A stretch of 64,000 bases of DNA from Maridesulfovibrio salexigens DSM 2638 (lineage in GTDB: Bacteria > Desulfobacterota > Desulfovibrionia > Desulfovibrionales > Desulfovibrionaceae), in contig NC_012881.1 in the NCBI RefSeq assembly GCF_000023445.1, positions 3,566,001 through 3,630,000 of the forward strand. The letters are read 5' to 3'. The number at the start of each line of letters is the position of its first letter. The first letter of the stretch is position 1. The position numbers and the translations under genes are program-made. The notes below the pieces were generated by a model. The model saw only the letters and a list, made by a program, of their open reading frames with translations. It did no database searches and had not been told where the DNA came from. This document shows, piece after piece, positions 7,564 through 15,358 of this stretch.

Positions 7564-9714
7564 TTACATATCAGACTGGCGCATGCTCAGCGATATCCTT
7601 TTACGCTGAATATCGACATCCAAGACCTTGACTTTCAATGCCTGTCCCGGATGGACAACAGTTGCCGGATCACGCACAAAATCGTCAGCCATGCGACTGA
7701 TGTGGACCAATCCGTCCTGATGTACCCCGATATCCACGAAGGCTCCGAAAGCGGTGACATTGGTCACAATACCGTTAAGAATCATACCTTCACGCAGATC
7801 TGAGACTTCCTTTACGGAATCATCAAACTTCACAGCTTCGAACTGCTTACGCGGGTCACGTCCCGGTTTTTCTAGTTCCTTCATGATATCTTTTAGAGTT
7901 GGTAAACCGAGATCCTCGGAAACATAATCTTCCAGATTGATCTTGGCCCGCAACTCCGATGACTTGATCAGGTCGGCAACATCAGCGCCGAGGTCCTTGG
8001 CAATCCCTGCTACAGCCTTATAGCGTTCCGGGTGTACCGCAGTTCCATCAAGCGGATTCTTTGCCCCGCGGATACGCAGGAAACCAGCGCACTGTTCAAA
8101 AGCCTTGGGGCCGAGACGGGGAACCTTGAGCAGTTCCTTGCGAGAACTGAAGGGACCATTTTCCTCTCGAAATTTAATTACATTTGCGGCCAGTACCGGA
8201 CCAAGCCCGGAAACGGATTGCAGCAACCGCGCACTGGCAGTATTGAGCTCAACACCAACCATGTTCACGCAAGATTCAACAACCCTGCCAAGACTTTCTG
8301 CCAAACCTTTCTGATCCACATCATGCTGGTATTGTCCCACGCCGATGGATTTAGGATCGATCTTGACCAGCTCCGCCAACGGATCCATGAGCCTGCGTCC
8401 AATGGAAACCGCTCCGCGCACGGTAATGTCATAATCAGGAAATTCCTCACGGGCGATCTCCGAGGCCGAATAGACCGAAGCACCGGATTCATTGACCATG
8501 ATCACCTGAATTGAACTATCCAAGTCCAGCTCTTTCACGAACTGCTCGGTCTCACGTCCGGCAGTACCGTTACCGATGGCAACAGCTTCGATGTCATATT
8601 TTTCGACCAGAGAACGAACGATACGCGCTGCTTCTTTCTTCTTGCCTTCAGAAGTGACCGGATAAATGGTCTCATTGTGGAGCAAGGTACCCTGAGCATC
8701 AAGGCAGACCAACTTGGCTCCGGTACGAAAACCAGGATCAAGAGCCAGCACCCGCTTACCGCCCAAGGGAGGAGCCAGCAGAATTTCTCGCAGGTTAGCG
8801 GCAAAAATATTAATGGCCTCAGTGTCAGCCTTTTCCAGCAGCATTCCGCGTAATTCGGTTTCCATCTGCGGAGCCAGCAAACGCTTATAGGAATCGGTTG
8901 CGGCCAGCTCTACCTGTTTCGATGCTGCGGAATTGGAACGGACCAGCTTGCGGTGCAGAATATCCAGACCTTCAGCTTCTTCCGGGCGGATGGATACCTT
9001 CAGAAACTTATCACGCTCACCACGAAACAAAGCCAGAATGCGGTGGCCCGCAGCTTTTTTTGCAGGCTCGCGCCAATCAAACCAATCCCGGAACTTGGAA
9101 GCCTTGTCCTTGTTTTCATCGGCCTGTGCTGCCTTGGTGGGCTTGGATTCAATCAAGGCCTTACGCTCAAACAAAGACCGAACCGCCTCACGGCTGACCG
9201 TGTTCTCGGCAATCTTCTCGGCAATAATATCACGTGCCCCGGCAAGAGCGTCGTCCACAGATTCCACGCCCTTGGCGGCTGATACAAAAGCTTGTGCCTC
9301 CTGAACAGGATCACACTTCTGGGCAAAAATCTTATAGGCCAAAGGTTCAAGACCTTTCTGAATTGCGGCCTGCCCCTTGGTTTTGCGCTTGGGTTTGTAA
9401 GGAAGGTATAAATCCTCAAGCTGGCGCATGGTTTCGGCTGCATCAATTCTCTTGCGCAGACCGTCATCAAGCTTGCCTTGCTCATCAATGGATTTGAGAA
9501 CAGTCTCGCGGCGTTTATCCAGCTCCTTAAGTTTCTCAAAAAGGTCGCTGATATTTGCAACTGCAACTTCATCAAGACTGCCGGTTGCTTCTTTACGGTA
9601 ACGGGAAATAAAAGGAATAGTAGCCCCTTCATCAAGCAGGGACACAACAGCTTTTACATTTTTATCAGGAATACTCAGTTCAGACGAAATACGGGAGATA
9701 TTTTTAGAATTCAT
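7564..9714 (-). CDS. tex: Tex-family RNA-binding transcription accessory protein
   Basis: A 716-residue protein, near the usual Tex length. The N-terminal helical part carries TIPFISRYRKEATGSLDE. The central YqgF/RNase H-like domain shows VLALDPGFRTGAKL and AIGNGTAGRETE. Helix-hairpin-helix segments follow (SVSGLGPVLAANVI, LLKVPRLGPKAFEQCAGFLR), and a C-terminal S1 domain ends the protein (GMILNGIVTNVTAFGAFVDIG to KRISLSMR). Tex binds RNA in the cytoplasm and is linked to transcription and rescue of stalled RNA polymerase. It appears monocistronic: a hairpin element lies upstream and a terminator downstream. Confidence 0.95.
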   Translation of the reverse strand: MNSKNISRISSELSIPDKNVKAVVSLLDEGATIPFISRYRKEATGSLDEVAVANISDLFEKLKELDKRRETVLKSIDEQGKLDDGLRKRIDAAETMRQLEDLYLPYKPKRKTKGQAAIQKGLEPLAYKIFAQKCDPVQEAQAFVSAAKGVESVDDALAGARDIIAEKIAENTVSREAVRSLFERKALIESKPTKAAQADENKDKASKFRDWFDWREPAKKAAGHRILALFRGERDKFLKVSIRPEEAEGLDILHRKLVRSNSAASKQVELAATDSYKRLLAPQMETELRGMLLEKADTEAINIFAANLREILLAPPLGGKRVLALDPGFRTGAKLVCLDAQGTLLHNETIYPVTSEGKKKEAARIVRSLVEKYDIEAVAIGNGTAGRETEQFVKELDLDSSIQVIMVNESGASVYSASEIAREEFPDYDITVRGAVSIGRRLMDPLAELVKIDPKSIGVGQYQHDVDQKGLAESLGRVVESCVNMVGVELNTASARLLQSVSGLGPVLAANVIKFREENGPFSSRKELLKVPRLGPKAFEQCAGFLRIRGAKNPLDGTAVHPERYKAVAGIAKDLGADVADLIKSSELRAKINLEDYVSEDLGLPTLKDIMKELEKPGRDPRKQFEAVKFDDSVKEVSDLREGMILNGIVTNVTAFGAFVDIGVHQDGLVHISRMADDFVRDPATVVHPGQALKVKVLDVDIQRKRISLSMRQSDM

Positions 9715-9754
9715 AAAGATAGGAACTTCGGATACCGCTTTAATGCGCTACATC

Positions 9755-9827
9755 CGAAGCATATTAAAAGGTTTTAAAAAGAGAGGGGGTCTGGGGAAGT
9801 ATTGCTCCTTCCCCAGAAGTTGGAGCC
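9755..9827 (-). repeat. Stop-proximal hairpin element, copy 2 (minus)
   Basis: Read on the minus strand it starts with GGCTCC 7 bp after the stop of the gene at 9835. It continues with a CTGGGGAAG...CTTCCCCAG hairpin, then ACCCCCTCTC, AAAACCTTTTAATATGCTTCG. It matches copies at 11.8 and 40.9 kb with a different hairpin loop. Confidence 0.65.
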
Positions 9828-9834
9828 AAATATA

Positions 9835-10320
9835 TTATTCAGTTGATTCTTCTTTCTTAAGTTGTTCGGGAGAGAGGGACCAGAAGGGAGTTCCATCTTT
9901 GGTCAGACGGAACTTGTATTTGCGATCTTCCCCTGCTTTGAGCTTTGCGCACATATAGTCATACTCTCCGTCAATCTCAACCAGTACACCATAAACTTTT
10001 ACCCGCGCTCCGGGACGCAGATCTTTAATACGCGGCTCAACAAAATCCTTAGGTCCGAGATGAACAAGAACTTCTTCGCCATCTTCCTTATCTTTAACCA
10101 AAAGGCCGACTCCTTCGACCATGCCGTCCATTGGCTCAATATTCTCAATCTTAAGGAGCGTTCCTTTGAATACGTCACGGTCGGTGTTGTCATAAAGGGA
10201 GTCATATTCGCTCCCCTTTTCCCAGCCTTTAATATTCATTTCTCCGGCAAAGGCAGATGAAACCGTCAGAACAGCAAGACAAAAGACCACAAAAAAACTA
10301 TTACAAAATATTCTACTCAT
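9835..10320 (-). CDS. Exported hypothetical protein, probable OB-fold-like
   Basis: A 161-residue protein with a classical signal peptide (cleavage after SSAFA, about residue 25). The mature part contains DVFKGTLLKIENIEPM, VEGVGLLVKDK, EEVLVHLGPKDF and RPGARVKVYGVLVEIDGEY. This alternating strand pattern resembles the small periplasmic OB-fold domains that bind metals or oligosaccharides. I do not recognise a named family. It lies 27 bp after a lipoprotein gene in the same direction, so the two probably form an envelope operon. Confidence 0.7.
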   Translation of the reverse strand: MSRIFCNSFFVVFCLAVLTVSSAFAGEMNIKGWEKGSEYDSLYDNTDRDVFKGTLLKIENIEPMDGMVEGVGLLVKDKEDGEEVLVHLGPKDFVEPRIKDLRPGARVKVYGVLVEIDGEYDYMCAKLKAGEDRKYKFRLTKDGTPFWSLSPEQLKKEESTE

Positions 10321-10347
10321 GACAAAACTCCTTATAAATCAAGCGTT

Positions 10348-10926
10348 CTATTGGGTAAGCCATTTATTAAAGGCACGCAAGGCAACCTGTTTAATAGTAT
10401 AGTCGGCCCCGCTGTTCGTAAACTCTGTTCGATCAAACTCAACTACTACTTTTCCGGTCTTTACATCCACCAAAAATAAACGGACATAGTCAGCGCGGTA
10501 ACTATCCATATCATCCCGGGATCCCACAGCATTATCAGCCGAAAGATCATAAAGAAGGGCCAAGTCAGCATCCAAACCGGAAAGCACCGCCTGCACTTCC
10601 GCCACAACCGGATACTGATTTCCATACTTGCGCCGTTCCCACAAGCTGGGCTTCTTTATATTTTCAAGGATCTCAACATCACCGCCGTTAACAGGATAAG
10701 CTGACCATTTCAGCTCAAAGGCACCAGCTTGTTTGCACGCGCTGCGCAAAGACTGGACCATGCGCCAGCGATATTTCAAATCAAAATCCATAGTTGTCGT
10801 CTGCCAAGGAAGCAAAGCCAGCTTATAAACCTTCCCTCCGGTATCAAAGGGAGTGCTGTAATTCTCGACTTTGGCGCACGATACGCACGCAAGGCAGATC
10901 ACCAGAATCAGCAATATTTTTCTCAT
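10348..10926 (-). CDS. Hypothetical lipoprotein
   Basis: A 192-residue lipoprotein with signal and lipobox LACVSC, then KVENYSTPFDTGGKVYKLALLPW. I chose the ATG at 10926 because a GAGG lies 5 bases upstream and the signal peptide starts there; a 17-codon extension upstream looks non-coding. The mature domain (LALLPW..., DADLALLYDLS, VRLFLVDVKTGKVVVEFD) resembles the alpha/beta layout of CsgG/TolB-N-like outer-membrane-associated lipoproteins; this is a weak structural guess. First gene of a pair with the OB-like protein. Confidence 0.65.
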   Translation of the reverse strand: MRKILLILVICLACVSCAKVENYSTPFDTGGKVYKLALLPWQTTTMDFDLKYRWRMVQSLRSACKQAGAFELKWSAYPVNGGDVEILENIKKPSLWERRKYGNQYPVVAEVQAVLSGLDADLALLYDLSADNAVGSRDDMDSYRADYVRLFLVDVKTGKVVVEFDRTEFTNSGADYTIKQVALRAFNKWLTQ

Positions 10927-11056
10927 GGCAACCTCATACTTTTTGCAGATACATTGTTTTATAACGGCAGTATCCATATGTCCATAGATTGAGTTTAAAC
11001 TTGGCGTTCAGCTGTTTTGCCGTTACACTCCGGCAGTTTTCAAAGCGGAGGAACAA

Positions 11057-11602
11057 ATGTCGGATAAAAAAAAGGCCCAAAAACTTTCCAGAAGAGGATT
11101 CCTTTTCGGAGGATTCAGAAAAAAAGAAGACCGTGAACAGGCCCAGAGCGCGGCCAAACCCATTGCCGCCAAGGAAGTTAATTTAGATACTTTGGCTGAA
11201 GCAAACGTAGCCTATGAAAATGGACGTTTTGAAGAAGCTGCCGCCAAGTACAAAGAATTCATCAAGACCGAACCGCAAAACGCCGATGCCCGCAAAAGAC
11301 TTGGCCATTGCTTATACAAAGCCGAAAAATACATCCAAGCCAAAGTTGAATTCGAACGTGCTATCCGCATCCTCGGCAAGGATAACTTCTCCTATCTATA
11401 TCTCGGCCTGCTGCTCTGCCGTGCCGGAGCCGGGAAAAAGGCAATCCCTGTCTGGAAACTATATTTCGATCCTGAGAACATCACCCTGCAGCGTGAAATC
11501 AACCTGCAAATTGCACTCATTGAATCAGATCCGGAAGCATCCTTCGAAGACGCCGCCAACATGGTGGAAAAAGTAATCGAAGAAACTTCTATGTTAGCTT
11601 AA
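11057..11602 (+). CDS. TPR-repeat protein with Tat-like N-terminus
   Basis: A 181-residue protein with two to three tetratricopeptide repeats (residues 50-125: AYENGRFEEAAAKYKEFIKTEP, then ARKRLGHCLYKAEKYIQAKVEFERAI). GGAGG sits 5 bases before the ATG. The N-terminus carries LSRRGFLFGGF at 10-20, which looks like a twin-arginine motif (SRRGFL), but the following residues are charged (RKKEDREQ) with no hydrophobic core. It may therefore be a binding mimic rather than an export signal. It is likely a cytoplasmic adaptor; partner unknown. It is followed by a stop-proximal hairpin element. Confidence 0.7.
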   Translation: MSDKKKAQKLSRRGFLFGGFRKKEDREQAQSAAKPIAAKEVNLDTLAEANVAYENGRFEEAAAKYKEFIKTEPQNADARKRLGHCLYKAEKYIQAKVEFERAIRILGKDNFSYLYLGLLLCRAGAGKKAIPVWKLYFDPENITLQREINLQIALIESDPEASFEDAANMVEKVIEETSMLA

Positions 11603-11605
11603 GAT

Positions 11606-11687
11606 GCCTCCGGCGGCCCTTCGGGGACCAGAGAACCCTTTAAAAAGGGTTCTCTGGACTCTCCTAAACTTTTTATTATGCTTCGCA
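11606..11687 (+). repeat. Stop-proximal hairpin element, copy 3
   Basis: GCCTCCGGCGGC begins 3 bp after the TPR stop. A 13-bp hairpin (11628-11657, CCAGAGAACCCTT arm) follows, then GACTCTCCTAAACTTTTTATTATGCTTCGC. Constant ends, different hairpin. Confidence 0.75.
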
Positions 11688-11773
11688 ACGTTGCCTAATA
11701 AATCCTGCTGCAAAAAAGCAATTTCGTACAAGCCCTTCACATATTTTTCTTGTTACAAATCTTCCAAGCTATA

Positions 11774-11863
11774 GGCGAAGCCCTGTTAAAAGGTTTTGAA
11801 AGGGATGGGGTCTGAGGAAGAGAAAACTTTTGCAAAAGTTTTCTCTTCCCCAGCCGCCGGAGG
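11774..11863 (-). repeat. Stop-proximal hairpin element, copy 4 (minus)
   Basis: On the minus strand GCCTCCGGCGGC starts in the stop of the MocR gene. A perfect 34-nt palindrome (11816-11849) follows, then the GACCCCATCC-like segment and AAAACCTTTTAACAGGGCTTCGCC. It faces copy 3 in the convergent gap. Confidence 0.75.
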
Positions 11864-13294
11864 CTACTCAGCAGCCAGTTCTCCAAGCCTTCGGACTCCG
11901 GCTTGGATTTCGTCACTCCAGAGTGACCCGCTGGACAGCCGGATGTAATTTGAAAATACATCCTGCGGCGAAAAGACGGTTCCGGGCACAATGCCGATAC
12001 CTTCTTCGCGGGCTTTGAAAAAAAGCTCCACCCCGTCTTTACCTTCGGGCAGCTCCACCCAGAGCACTGAACCGCCCTTGGGATTGGTGACCTTGGTACC
12101 TTCGGGGAAGGCGAGACCGATCTCGGTACGCATCTTCTGCATCTGATCCTTCATAGCCGCACGAAGTTTCTTGAGATGGCGGTCATAAAGGGTTTCACGC
12201 AGATAGCGGGCGATAGCCATCTGGGTGGCGGCTACGCAAGATACATTGGTGGTAGCCTTAATCTCAAGGGCTTTTTCCAGATAACGTCCCGGAGATAACC
12301 ACCCCACCCGATAACCGGGGGCAATGGTCTTTGAAAAGGATGAACAGAGAAGAACTCCGCCTTCACGGTCATAGGACTTTAAAGTGCGGGGCCGGGAATC
12401 ACCGAAATAAATTTCCCCGTAGACATCATCCTCGACTAACGGAATTTTACGTTTGGCAAGGATTTCAACGATCTCCTTCTTGCGGGCATCTGAAGTCAGA
12501 CTCCCGTCTGGATTGTTGAAGTTGGGCGAAAAAATACAGGCCTTAATGTCAAAAGTACGGGTGATATCATCCACCCGTTCCGGATTGATCCCCCGCTTGG
12601 GGCAGGACGGCATTTCAATGGCCCGTAAACCAAGGTTCTCCACCAACTGCAAAAAACAGTAGTAGGAAGGTGATTGGATCAGGACCAGATCGCCGGGGCG
12701 AGTCAGGGTACGCAGAGAAATATACAGGGCTTCCATGGCACCAGTGGTGATGATCAATTCATCGGCGGTTACATTCGAACCGCAATCCACAGACCGAAAG
12801 GCTATCTGGCGGCGCAGATCAAGGTTGCCGGGGATCATTTCATAACCGGCGGTATCGAGCGGATTTTCCCGGATAACGCTGTTCATGATCTTGGCAAGCT
12901 GGCGGGTAGGCAGCAGGTCATTACTGGGACAGACAACACCCAGCGGCAGCAAGTCCTTATTCCCGACAGTTTCGAGGGCGGTGTTGATCAACTTGTTTTT
13001 GGTGACTGCATGCGGTTCCAGCTTCTGGGTGGTTTTGATCTCCGGAGTCGGGATAGTGCGGAATTCGCTACGCACGTAATAACCGGAACGCGGACGGGAT
13101 TCGATGAGACCACGTTTCTCCAGCTCTTCGTAAGCATGCGCGACAGTTGAAATGGAGACTTTAAGGGTTTTGCTCATCTGACGCAAAGACGGCAGCTTGT
13201 CACCGGGCACAAGATCACCGGCTTCAATATGCTTTGAAAGTTCCTGTTCAACTTTTTTATATCTGTACTGATTGTCTGAACTGTCCAGATTCAT
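11864..13294 (-). CDS. MocR/PdxR-family GntR-aminotransferase regulator
   Basis: A 476-residue fusion: a GntR winged helix (residues 10-75, LPSLRQMSKTLKVSISTVAHAYEELEKRGLIESRPRSGYYV) followed by a fold-type I aminotransferase domain (about 110-476). PLP-site features are intact: NPDG (261-264), EDDVYGE (288-294) and SSFSK with Lys322. MocR proteins use PLP or an amino-PLP adduct as effector and normally control a divergent or nearby gene. Here the divergent neighbour is azlCD, so control of branched-chain amino acid export is the natural hypothesis. A 9-bp inverted repeat lies in the shared promoter region. Confidence 0.9.
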   Translation of the reverse strand: MNLDSSDNQYRYKKVEQELSKHIEAGDLVPGDKLPSLRQMSKTLKVSISTVAHAYEELEKRGLIESRPRSGYYVRSEFRTIPTPEIKTTQKLEPHAVTKNKLINTALETVGNKDLLPLGVVCPSNDLLPTRQLAKIMNSVIRENPLDTAGYEMIPGNLDLRRQIAFRSVDCGSNVTADELIITTGAMEALYISLRTLTRPGDLVLIQSPSYYCFLQLVENLGLRAIEMPSCPKRGINPERVDDITRTFDIKACIFSPNFNNPDGSLTSDARKKEIVEILAKRKIPLVEDDVYGEIYFGDSRPRTLKSYDREGGVLLCSSFSKTIAPGYRVGWLSPGRYLEKALEIKATTNVSCVAATQMAIARYLRETLYDRHLKKLRAAMKDQMQKMRTEIGLAFPEGTKVTNPKGGSVLWVELPEGKDGVELFFKAREEGIGIVPGTVFSPQDVFSNYIRLSSGSLWSDEIQAGVRRLGELAAE

Positions 13295-13337
13295 TGTTTT
13301 TAACCTCAGAAGCTAAAACTGTTACGGTTCATATTTA

Positions 13338-13370
13338 TAAAATCTGTATCTGTACTGATGTCAGATTTTA
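13338..13370. promoter_or_regulatory. Candidate MocR operator between mocR-like gene and azlC
   Basis: A perfect inverted repeat TAAAATCTG...CAGATTTTA has a 15-bp spacer, which itself repeats TCTGTA. It sits centrally in the 136-bp divergent region. Confidence 0.5.
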
Positions 13371-13430
13371 TGTAGACTAGCAAGCAAATCGAAATAGCAA
13401 AATTGAATTTCACAAACGGGAGAGGTAAGT

Positions 13431-14141
13431 ATGGAATCAGTAATGAATTCCCAAAAGATAAAACAAAACAATGTCTTGCTTTCAGCATTCAAACAGGCCC
13501 TGCCCATCGTACTGGGATACCTGCCTGTAGGATTTGCTTACGGTGTTTTGGCCCGCAAGTCTGGAATTTCCATCGATAACACAGTGATAATGTCCCTGAT
13601 AGTCTTTGCCGGGTCAGCGCAGTTCATCGCTGTGGGCCTCATCGCTTCCGGTGCTTCCGCACTTTCAGTGATCATTACCACCTTCATCGTAAACCTGCGC
13701 CATATGCTCATGTCCGCGGCCCTTTCCCCTTACCTGAAGAAATGGAGCAAACTAGAAATTGCAGGTTTCACCTTTCAGCTTACCGATGAAAGTTTTGCTG
13801 TCCATTCCACCCGCTTTGCTGAAGGCGATACCCATAAGGGCGAAACCTTCCTGATTAACTCCATTGCCCAAGCTGCGTGGGTCGGCGGTACCGTGCTGGG
13901 TATATTTTCCAGCACACTCATAAATGACGTAAAACCCATGGGTCTCGATTACGCTCTTCCGGCCATGTTCATCGCCCTGCTCATTTTCCAGATCAAGGAT
14001 AAGAGTCATGTCATTGTTGGGCTCATCACCGGACTGTTATCAACCGCACTGGCTCTCGGCGGCGCAGGACAATGGAATGTAATCATCGCCACACTGATCG
14101 GCGCAACACTTGGCGCAGCGGTTAAATGGGGGAATAAATAA
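13431..14141 (+). CDS. azlC: AzlC-family branched-chain amino acid exporter, large subunit
   Basis: A 236-residue membrane protein with about seven hydrophobic segments and the family-typical ALPIVLGYLPVGFAYGVLA near residue 18, SLIVFAGSAQFIAVGL near 55 and NLRHMLMSAAL near 85. With AzlD it exports branched-chain or related amino acids across the inner membrane. GGGAGAGG precedes the ATG. Its stop overlaps the azlD ATG by one base. Divergent from the MocR-type regulator, which probably controls it. Confidence 0.9.
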   Translation: MESVMNSQKIKQNNVLLSAFKQALPIVLGYLPVGFAYGVLARKSGISIDNTVIMSLIVFAGSAQFIAVGLIASGASALSVIITTFIVNLRHMLMSAALSPYLKKWSKLEIAGFTFQLTDESFAVHSTRFAEGDTHKGETFLINSIAQAAWVGGTVLGIFSSTLINDVKPMGLDYALPAMFIALLIFQIKDKSHVIVGLITGLLSTALALGGAGQWNVIIATLIGATLGAAVKWGNK

Positions 14142-14464
14142 TGGATCAGCAAACAATACTTTTCACTCTTTTCGGCATGATGGCAGTGACCTACATTCCG
14201 CGCATGCTCCCGGCCATAGCCTTGAGCTCCCGCGACCTTCCGCCCATCGTGGCCAAGTGGCTTTCTTATGTGCCCACTGCGGTTCTTTCTGCTCTTCTGG
14301 CCCCGTCACTGCTTGCGCCCGAAGGAGTAATCGATCTGACTTTCAGCAACCTTTACTTTTGGGTAGCAGTACCTACCTTTGCGGTAGCCATTTTCACCCG
14401 TAATTTCTTCGGCACCGTGGCTGTCGGCATGGGACTGGTGGCAGCAGCCAGATATTTCTTGTAA
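14141..14464 (+). CDS. azlD: AzlD-family branched-chain amino acid exporter, small subunit
   Basis: A 107-residue membrane protein with four hydrophobic segments, including the family pattern YIPRMLPAIALSSRDLPPIV and WLSYVPTAVLSALLAPSLL. It partners AzlC. The start overlaps the azlC stop (TAATG), a sign of coupled translation. It is followed after 24 bp by an HD-domain gene. Confidence 0.88.
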   Translation: MDQQTILFTLFGMMAVTYIPRMLPAIALSSRDLPPIVAKWLSYVPTAVLSALLAPSLLAPEGVIDLTFSNLYFWVAVPTFAVAIFTRNFFGTVAVGMGLVAAARYFL

Positions 14465-14488
14465 TTTCAGCAACAAAAGGATTTCAAA

Positions 14489-15043
14489 ATGATTTCACGT
14501 GATGAAGCACTTGAACTGCTCAAGTCAAATGTAAAAGAAGAGAACCTGATCCAGCATTCCCTCGAATCCGAGGCTGTACTCGGCGCTCTGGCTGAAAAAC
14601 TCGGTCAGGATGTGGAACTCTGGTCCATAACCGGACTGCTGCACGATCTTGATTACAGCGAGACTGCCGAGACCCCGGAAAGGCACGGACTTATCGCAGC
14701 AGAAATGCTCGAAGGCAAGCTGCCAGAAGAAGCAATTCAGGCCATCCGCGCTCACAACGGTGACATGACCGGAGTACCGCCACAGACCGATTTCGATTTT
14801 GCCTTGCGTTGCGGCGAAACAGTAACCGGACTCATCCACGCCAATGCGCTCATGCGTCCTGAGAAAATGAACGGCATGGCACCAAAGAGCCTCAAGAAAA
14901 AGATGAAAGCCAAAGCATTCGCAGCCAGCGTGGATCGCGAAATAATCAAAGAATGTGACAAGATCGGCCTCGAACTTGGTGACTTTTTCGCCCTGTCCAT
15001 TGAAGCCATTACCAAAGTCGCACCTGAAGTTGGATTGGATTAA
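14489..15043 (+). CDS. HD-domain putative phosphohydrolase
   Basis: A 184-residue protein with metal-binding HD-fold residues: H in NLIQHSLESE, the HD pair in GLLHDLDYS (about residues 51-52), H in PERHGLIAAEML and H in AIRAHNG. Such small HDIG proteins hydrolyse nucleotides or phosphorylated metabolites. The substrate is not evident. It may be read from the azlCD promoter (24-bp gap, AAGGA ribosome site), but it need not share function. Confidence 0.8.
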   Translation: MISRDEALELLKSNVKEENLIQHSLESEAVLGALAEKLGQDVELWSITGLLHDLDYSETAETPERHGLIAAEMLEGKLPEEAIQAIRAHNGDMTGVPPQTDFDFALRCGETVTGLIHANALMRPEKMNGMAPKSLKKKMKAKAFAASVDREIIKECDKIGLELGDFFALSIEAITKVAPEVGLD

Positions 15044-15080
15044 TTTGATGCGTTATCGCGCTTTTGGATAAAAAGATTTC

Positions 15081-15145
15081 GCCTCCGGCGGCTCAAACCC
15101 TTTGAAAAGGGTTTAAGAATCCCAAACTTTTTTAACATGCTTCGC
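15081..15145 (+). repeat. Stop-proximal hairpin element, copy 5
   Basis: GCCTCCGGCGGC is followed by a 9-bp hairpin AAACCCTTT/AAAGGGTTT, then AAGAATCCCAAACTTTTTTAACATGCTTCGC. It lies 37 bp after the HD-gene stop in the same orientation. Confidence 0.7.
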
Positions 15146-15230
15146 AGCTTCGTTTGGAAAAATGGAGCAAGCTTAAGATATTTATAAATTGTTTGAACTC
15201 CAAACGTTTGTTCCCTGCTGGAACAATCAC

Positions 15231-15271
15231 CCAAAAAAGCGGGCCGACACTTGCCAGAAGTGTCGGCCCGC
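15231..15271 (-). terminator. Terminator for the hydantoinase operon
   Basis: A perfect 14-bp stem (GCGGGCCGACACTT arm) has a 5-base loop. On the minus strand it is followed by a run of six T, so it mainly ends hyuB transcription. Confidence 0.85.
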
Positions 15272-15308
15272 TTTGAGTTTTATATAAGGAATAATTCCCG
15301 CGCTACAC

Positions 15309-15351
15309 GGCGAAGCCCAATAATAGTTTTTCCCCTCTAGCCGCTGGAGAC
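15309..15351 (-). repeat. Stop-proximal hairpin element, copy 8 (degenerate, minus)
   Basis: On the minus strand it reads GTCTCCAGCGGC, a short GAGGGGAAAAAC segment, then TATTATTGGGCTTCGCCG. The central hairpin is decayed. It follows the hyuB stop. Confidence 0.5.
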
Positions 15352-15358
15352 ATAAAAA

